Part shown: positions 36,701 through 45,700 of the stretch, one piece after another
Position numbering within the stretch: position 1 is the first letter of the stretch
Layout: every line of letters begins with the position of its first letter
NCBI GenBank assembly: GCA_965229445.1
Contig: OZ245876.1
Coordinates: forward strand, 1,054,001-1,118,000
Origin: Owenweeksia sp965229445
Lineage (GTDB): Bacteria > Bacteroidota > Bacteroidia > Flavobacteriales > Schleiferiaceae
Reading direction: 5' to 3'
Length of the DNA: 64,000 nucleotides
Notes under the pieces: generated by a model
What the model was told of the DNA's origin: nothing
Seen by the model: the letters and a program-made list of their open reading frames with translations, nothing else
Database searches by the model: none
Translations under genes and position numbers: made by a program

Positions 36701-39700
36701 CTGCAGATGTCTGCGCTCAATAGGGTATCATACCGTGGTAAAACGCTTAGGTCAACTTGGTGGATGCTGTCACAGCCATTTGAGCTATTGTAACGCAAAG
36801 TATGTTGACCGGTACTGGTAAGACCTAGATAATTTTCACCTTCACAAATGCTTACAAACTCCTGAGTGGTAATAATGGGATTTACCTTTAAATTAAGATG
36901 CACAATACTATCACACCCGGTCGCGGAGATTAAGGAATCCACATAGATTCCTGTTTGGTGGTACCCTCTAAAAGTGTCACCCTCACATATATTCATCGTT
37001 ATTTGAGCATGGCTTACAGGAATAGAGGTTAGGTTAAGATATCGGATACTATCACAGCCATTAGAGGCTACCAGAGTGTCTATGTATGTGCCGCTGCTCG
37101 CATAACCATAAATAGCGCCTCCTTCACATAAAGTGTCCACAAGCAAGGTGTCTTTCGTTGGAAGTATGGTGAGATGTATAGTGCGAATAATGGAACATTG
37201 TTGGTTGGAGCTTAATGTATCAACATAAGTTCCGGATTGACTATACCCAAAGAAAGATTCTCCTGAACACAAGGTCTTGGTCATGACCGTGTCATTTTGT
37301 GGAATTACATTTAGGTCAAGACGATACACACTATCACAGGTGTTCATCGCTGTGAATATACTGGTGTAAACTCCTGTATTCCAATATCCATTAAAGCTAT
37401 CACCATCGCAGATATAGACCGTGGTGTCAAACAGAATAGGAGCTTCGACGAATAGATTAAGCCTCCGTATGCTGTCGCAACCTAACATACTTTGCAAAGT
37501 GTCGACATAGTATCCAGAATGTTGATAACCAAAGCTTTGGTCGTAACTGCAAATGGTATCACTTATCAGGGTGTCGTAAACAGGTTTCACCTGCACAGTG
37601 ATGGTATGGGTACTGTCGCAACCATTTTTAGCCACCAGGGTTTGAGTGCTGGTTCCTGAAGAGCTTATTCCTTTATAGCTTTCCCCGTCGCAAATACTCA
37701 CTTGTTCTGAGGTGCTGTAGGTTGGAAGTACACTAAGCTGCAGGCGGTAAATGCTGTCGCAACCTGAAATTGATTGGAGGGAATCAATATATAGCCCTGA
37801 AACAGAATATCCCTGATATGAGTTACCAGCACAAACAGATGCATAAACCAAAGTGTCAAAAGTCGGATGAACTTTTAAGTCAATGGTATGTGTACTATCA
37901 CATCCCAAACTCGAGTTAAAGGTGTTACTATATATTCCCTGGAATGAGTAGCCTTTATAACTTGAGCCAGCGCAGATGTAGGCTACTTCATTCGTGTGAT
38001 ATACCGGAATAACGCTCAATTGCAATTGTCTGATACTATCGCATCCATTTGACGAGACCAAGGTATCTACATAAAACCCGGATGTGCTATACCCAAAGGA
38101 ATGGTCACCCTGACAAATACTCTGGGTAATAAGAGTATCGCGAATTGGTATCACCGTTAAGTTGACTACATGAGTACTATCACAGCCATTGGCTGCTGCA
38201 AGGTTTTGAATATGTGACCCGGTACTGGTAAAACCTTTATAGGAAGTTCCCTCGCAAATACTCAGGCTTTCTGAAGTATTGAATTTTGGCAGGATAGTAA
38301 GGTTAATTTTGCGAATGCTGTCACATCCATTTATGGAACTTAAGGTATCGATGTGCATTCCAGATTTATGATACCCCATATAACTACTGCCGCTACAAAT
38401 GCTAATGTTTAGGGTAGTATCAAACCTAGGATTTACGGTCAGGTGGATGGTATGGATACTATCGCAACCGGAAGCTGTGTTAAGATTTTGGACATAGGTG
38501 CCAGAGGTGGTAAAGCCTTTGTAAATGTCACCCTGGCAAATCGCGGTTGATTCTGCCGTATTGAAGGTGGGTAGTACGCTAAGCTGGATTTGACGAATAC
38601 TATCACAACCGGCTTGAGAATTTAGGGTATCAATATGTAATCCTGTCGTGGAGTAACCTAGATAATCATCCCCCTGACAAATACTAATGTTAAGGGTAGT
38701 GTCGTACACCGGGCTGACCTGAAGCACTATGGTGTGTGTGCTATCGCAGGAGTTCACGGCCGTGAGGTTTTGCATGTAAGTCCCGGCAGTAGTGTAGCCT
38801 TTGTAGCTTTCGCCCTGGCAGATGCTGACATTCTCAGAGGTATTGAACGTAGGAAGTACGGTGAGATCAATCCTGCGGATACTATCACATCCATTCAAGG
38901 AAGTTAGGGTATCAATATGCAGTCCGGAGGTGTAATATCCCATGAACTGATCGCCGCTGCAGATATTTTGAGTAATCAGGGTATCATAGACTGGATGCAC
39001 CAGGAGGTTGATGGTGTGGATACTATCGCATCCCTCGGAGGTGGTCAGACTATCGGTAAAGGAACCGGTACTGCTATATCCTTTAAAGCTATCACCCAGG
39101 CAGATGCTCTGGCTTTCATTGGTATGGTAAACGGGATTGACCTGAAGCACTATGGTGTGTGTGCTGTCGCAGGAGTTCACGGCCGTGAGGTTTTGCATGT
39201 AAGTCCCGGCAGTAGTGTAGCCTTTGTAGCTTTCGCCCTGGCAGATGCTGACATTCTCAGAGGTATTGAACGTAGGAAGTACGGTGAGATCAATCCTACG
39301 GATACTATCACATCCATTCAAGGAAGTTAGGGTGTCAATATGCAGTCCGGAGGTGGAATATCCCATGAACTGATCGCCGCTGCAGATATTTTGAGTAATC
39401 AGGGTATCATAGACTGGATGCACCAGGAGGTTGATGGTGTGGATACTATCGCATCCCTCGGAGGTGGTCAGACTATCAGTAAAGGAACCGGTACTGCTAT
39501 ATCCTTTAAAGCTATCACCCAGGCAGATGCTCTGGCTTTCATTGGTATGGTAAACAGGATTGACCTGAAGCACTATGGTGTGTGTGCTGTCGCAGGAGTT
39601 CACGGCCGTGAGGTTTTGGATGTACGTCCCTGCGTTAGTATAGCCTTTATAGCTTTCGCCCTGGCAGATGCTGACATTCTCAGAGGTATTGAAAGTAGGA

Positions 39701-42700
39701 AGTACAGTTAGATGTAACTCTCGAATACTATCACATCCACCTAAAGAAGTAAGGGTATCAACATAGATGCCTGAGGTAGTATATCCATAAAGGTTAGTGT
39801 CTTGACAAATACTTTGAGTGATTAAGTTATGATAGGAATTGTTAACGGCCAGGTAAAGTGTGTGGATAGAGTCACACCCAAATTGAGAGGTATTGGTATC
39901 GATGTAAGTTCCACTGGTAGAGTGACCATCGAAAGTGTCGCCTTGACAGATCGTCTTATTGAGACTGGAGTGAATATTGGGAAGAACCGATAGGTTAAGT
40001 GTTCGAATACTGTCACAACCGGTAGAAGCGGTAAGGGTATCGATGTAGGTTCCGGAAGCGTTGTACCCATACCGACTATCTCCGGTACAGATTTCAATAT
40101 TATAGGTAGTATCTCTTTGGGGGATTACAGTAAGCGTTAAGGTATGAATGCTATCACAGCCATTGGAAGCCAGGAGGCTATCCACATATGTGCCCGAAGC
40201 GCTGTATCCTTGATAAATATCTCCCTGACAAATGCTTTTATTTTCTGAACTAGCGAAATTGGGAAGGACGGTAAGATCCAGCCTTCTGATACTATCGCAA
40301 CCATTGATAGAAGCTAGAGTGTCTACAAAGAATCCGGTAGAATTGTAACCAAAGATCTGATTGCCAGAACAAATGGTAAAAGAAATCAATGTATCAAACC
40401 TAGGATTTACGGTCAGGTGGATGGTATGGATACTATCGCAACCGGAAGCTGTGTTAAGATTTTGAACATAGGTGCCAGAGGTGTTAAAGCCTTTGTAAAT
40501 GTCACCCTGGCAAATCGCATTTGATTCTGCCGTATTGAAGGTGGGTAATACGCTAAGCTGGATTTGACGAATACTATCGCAGCCGGATTGAGAATTAAGA
40601 GTATCAATATGTAATCCTGTCGTGGAGTAACCTAAATAATCATCCCCCTGACAAATACTAATGTTAAGGGTAGTGTCGTACACCGGGCTGACCTGAAGCA
40701 CTATGGTATGTGTGCTGTCACAGGAGTTCGCGGCCGTGAGGTTTTGGATGTAAGTCCCGGCGGCAGTATAGCCTTTATAGCTCTCACCCTGGCAGATGCT
40801 GACATTCTCAGAGGTATTGAACGTAGGAAGTACGGTGAGATCAATCCTGCGGATACTATCACATCCATTCAAGGAAGTTAGGGTATCAATATGCAGTCCG
40901 GAGGTGGAATATCCCATGAACTGATCACCGCTGCAGATATGCTGAGTAATCAGGGTATCATAGACTGGGTGCACCAGGAGGTTGATGGTGTGGATACTAT
41001 CGCATCCCTCGGAGGTGGTCAGACTATCGGTAAAGGAACCGGTGCTGCTATATCCTTTAAAGCTATCACCCAGGCAGATGCTCTGGCTTTCATTGGTATG
41101 ATAAACGGGATTGACCTGAAGCACTATGGTGTGTGTGCTGTCACAGGAGTTCGCGGCCGTGAGGTTTTGGATGAAAGTCCCGGCAGTAGTATAGCCTTTA
41201 TAGCTTTCACCCTGGCAGATGCTGACATTTTCGGAGGTGTTGAACGTAGGAAGTACAGTCAGATGTAACTCTCGAATACTATCACATCCACCTGAAGAAC
41301 TAAGGGTATCAACATAGATGCCTGAGGTTGTATATCCAAAAAGGCTAGTGTCTTGACAAATACTTTGAGTGATTAAGTTATGATAAGTATTGTTAACGGC
41401 CAGGTAAAGTGTATGGATAGAGTCACACCCAAATTGAGAGGTATTGGTATCGATGTACGTTCCACTGGTAGAGTGATCATCGAAAGTGTCGCCTTGACAG
41501 ATCGTCTTATTGAGACTGGAGTGAATATTGGGAAGTACCGACAGGTTAAGCGTGCGAATACTGTCACAACCGGTAGAGGCCATTAGAGTATCGATATAAG
41601 TGCCGGATGAAGTATATCCAAAGCGACTATCTCCATTGCAAATCTCAACATTCAGGACAGTATCCTGTTGAGGTAAGACGGTAAGCGTCAAGGTATGAAT
41701 GCTATCACAGCCATTGGAAGCCAGGAGGCTATCCACATATGTGCCCGAAGCGCTGTATCCTTGATAGATATCTCCCTGACAAATGCTTTTATTTTCTGAA
41801 CTCGCGAAATTGGGAAGGACGGTAAGATCCAGCCTTCTGATACTATCGCAACCATCATCAGTATTGAAGGTATCTATATAATATCCAGTTGACGCATATC
41901 CCATGAACGCTTCACCGTCACAAATAGCTTCTGTGATAAGAGTGTCATAGGCTGGGTTGACGGTTAAATAGATAGTGTGCGTGCTATCACAGTCATAAGG
42001 TGTCGAGTATAGCGTTTGATAAATTCCTGAGGAGGTATATCCCTTGTATTCCTGTCCTTGACAAATAGTAGCGGTATCGGAGGTATGGTATACTGGATGA
42101 ACAATTAAGGTCAACCTTCTAACGCTATCACACCCGTGAACATTGGTCATGGTATCTATGTAGATTCCACTTTCGCTATATCCAAGAAAGACTTCTCCTT
42201 CACAAATAGCTTCTGAGTAACTTACTAAATGGGAGGGGTAAATGGTGAGATTAATGGTATGAACGCTGTCGCAACCTTGGCTTGAAAATAAGTTTTGCTG
42301 ATGTGTTCCACTACTGGAAAAGCCTTTATAAATCTCGCCTTGACAGATGCTGATGTTTTCAGAAGTATTGAATGTAGGCAGAATGCTGAGCTGAATTTTA
42401 CGAACACTATCGCAGCCGGATTGAGAATTAAGAGTATCAATATGTAATCCTGCAGTGGAGTAACCTAAATAATCATCACCCTGACAAATACTAATGTTGA
42501 GGGTAGTGTCATGCAACGGATTGACCTGAAGCACTATAGTATGTGTGCTGTCGCAGGAGTTCGCGGCCGTGAGGTTTTGGATGTAAGTCCCGGCGGCAGT
42601 ATAGCCTTTGTAGCTTTCACCCTGGCAGATGCTGACATTCTCAGAGGTATTGAACGTAGGAAGTACAGTTAGATGTAACTCTCGAATACTATCACATCCA

Positions 42701-45700
42701 CCTAAAGAAGTAAGAGTATCAACATAGATGCCTGAGGTAGTATATCCAAAAAGGTTAGTGTCTTGACAAATACTCTGAGTAATTAAGTTGTGATAGGTAT
42801 TGTTAACGGCCAGGTGAAGTGTGTGGATAGAGTCACACCCAAATTGGGAGGTATTGGTATCGATGTAAGTTCCACTGGCAGAGTGACCATCGAAAGTGTC
42901 GCCTTGACAGATTGTTTTATTGAGACTGGAGTGAATATTGGGAAGAACCGATAGGTTAAGCGTGCGAATACTGTCACAACCGGTAGAGGCCATCAGAGTA
43001 TCGATATAAGTGCCGGATGAAGTATATCCAAAGCGACTATCTCCATTGCAAATCTCAACATTCAGGACAGTATCCTGTTGAGGTAAGACGGTAAGCGTCA
43101 AGGTATGGACGCTGTCACAACCATTCGAGGCGTTAAAATTTAGAAGGTAGGTTCCTGATGAATCATATCCCAAATAGGTCTCTCCCTGACAGATAGTTTT
43201 GATTTCAGAGCTTGATATTTCTTGCAAAATGGTAAGGTCTAAATGTCTGACGCTGTCACATCCATTTATGGAAGATAATGTGTCAATATAAATGCCAGTT
43301 GAATCATAACCTAGGTGCTGGCCGCCAAAACAAACAGTGTCATATATCAGAGTATCATAAGTTGGGTAAACCGTTAGATTTAAGGTGTGTGAGCTATCGC
43401 AAGAATTTACATTATTGAGAAGCTGAACATATATGCCGCTCGTTGAGTGTCCCATATATTGCTCTCCATCACAAAGCACCATGCTTTCATAGGTGCTATC
43501 ATTGGGTATGATACTCAGAGTAATGTAAAGAACACTATCACAGCCAGAGCTTGTGGTGAGGGTATCGATAAATGTTCCTCCACCTGTGTATCCATTGTAA
43601 TTATCTCCCGCGCATACACTGGCGCTAAATGAAGTATCAATTAGGGGGAGTACTTCTACAAAAAGCTGGTAAATGCTATCGCAGCCCGAAGACGAAATGA
43701 GCGTATCGATAGAATAACCTGTAGTATCAAAGCCTGAGTAGGTTTCACCATAGCAAAGTAAGATGGAGTCCGATACAGAGATCAGAGAATCAACGAACAA
43801 GTCCAGGACGAAAATACTATCACAACCCTGGTTGTTGCTTAGGCTATCAACATACCTTCCGGTTTGGTTATATCCTAAATAGCTGGAGCCCTGACAGATA
43901 CTATGAGTAAGGTAAGAACTGTCATTTATACATTGCGCACAAGGTAAGCTCAAAGAATCTAAACTGATTGCAATATTATCGGATTCATCTAATTCCATCA
44001 GGCTGTCATGAAGGTCAAGAAAGAAGCCGAAATGATAGTTATCGAGTGGAAGGTTGAGTGAAGAACATGCATATGAGTAAGTGAAGGAAATGCTGTCTCC
44101 ATCTAATATACCGGTGATTGTAGTATCTCCAATAAGGTAATCTGTGGAATCAAGGGCGGTATCTAACGAGGCATAAAAACCCAGGCTGATGGCACCGGCT
44201 GTAGAATCTCCGATAAAGTGAAAGTGAGCATCAATTTCCAGGGTGTCTTGAAATATTTGGGCGCTGATGGAGTCAGCCACAAGATTAGCGGTTATCACTG
44301 TGCATGGATTGTTGAATAGGTATTCCACTTGTACGGCCCCACAGGTATCACAACCACCATTGGGACCACCGGAAATCAGCCAATACATCATTCCTGCATC
44401 GGAGATGTCAAATGTTTTCCCCTTGTTATTTTCCAGCCAAATATCGAGGTTCGTTGACCTGATATACATCCAGTCTGGATTGCCACTATTATTCATCCAA
44501 TCCCAATGAGAAGCACCATCACTTTCCTGTGCAAAATCTAGGTTTCCATTGCTTTTGTTTTGGTCGATAATATCATAGAATGTTACACCATCAGCGGTAA
44601 AATCAGATTTTAAATCTGACCAGGTGTAGGTGAGGTTGCCAAATGTGGAGTTTTCGTTCCACTTAGAATGAGATATGCATTTTACATAGGCCCGTTTGGA
44701 GGAATCAGCATTTTCAATGGCTCGATAAACCACATCCATGGGCCCTCCGCAGTATATCCAAAGTGAATCTCCGGGGGAGGAAGCATTAATTGCTGCGGTA
44801 AAGGCGTTTAAAGATTCATCCAGCTGTCCATTATCGTCATAGTCATCCTTGAAACTATAGACAATCGTTGTGTCTGCCCCAAACAGATCCAGAGTACCGA
44901 TACTAGCATCATGAATGTATTCACACCAGTCTCCATAGTCTTGTTTACAAGCAGATTTGTAAATGGACGAATGTCCCACAAAAACCAGCTGATCCAGAAG
45001 TCCGGCATACTGAAGCATAGCAATTGAAAAGGACGTGGATCCATGATCATCCGCATCCGCGGTATTGCCATCTGATGCCATTGCAATACGGCCACCTGGA
45101 AATTTCCCGCAAATTGGTCCCGTGGGTACAACTACTCCTCCACCTCCGCCTATGCAGGAAGTGCCATCACCGTTACACACTCCACAACTATCTTTAGCCG
45201 CATTGGGAATTAATCCGGTATTTCCTCCAGCACAAACACCGCAATCATCGACGTAGGCTGATCCTCCAAAGTCGCCATTACAATCAGCGTATCCACTATC
45301 AATTACAAAGAAGTTAATAGTGTCTACACCAATAATATTTCCATTGCCATTTGGGCTGTCATACGCCAGCGTCATGATCTGGTGTGTACCTACGGAAGGG
45401 GTCCATGGATCGTAGTCACCATTGGATTCCCCCCACATTACGTAGGGCGCACCGCCTTCAATTTGCTCTAGACTTCCATCTAGGTAGAATTCTAGACTAC
45501 CTACACCAGATGAAGGCGTAATGTCACCTCTTATGTTCAGATGTTTGGTGGGCATGCTGTTTAATACCAGCGTATCGCCTGAGCTCATATAACCCATGTC
45601 GAGATCTGTATCGGCATTTACCAGCATGGTGCTGATAGAATGAGAATATGAGGGGCCGCCGGAACCTGCACAGGATGAGCCATCCCCGAAACAAACGCCA

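Noticed and set aside
38917..39330. Plus-strand open frames of 120-137 codons inside the repeat array (also 39340-39711 and 40891-41268)
   Set aside because: They are antisense shadows that recur with the repeat period; they have no family match and the minus frame is clearly coding.
34195..43929. Regular repeats resembling a CRISPR array
   Set aside because: Units are 141 bp, in frame, coding throughout and imperfect; there are no short identical repeats with unique spacers and no cas genes.
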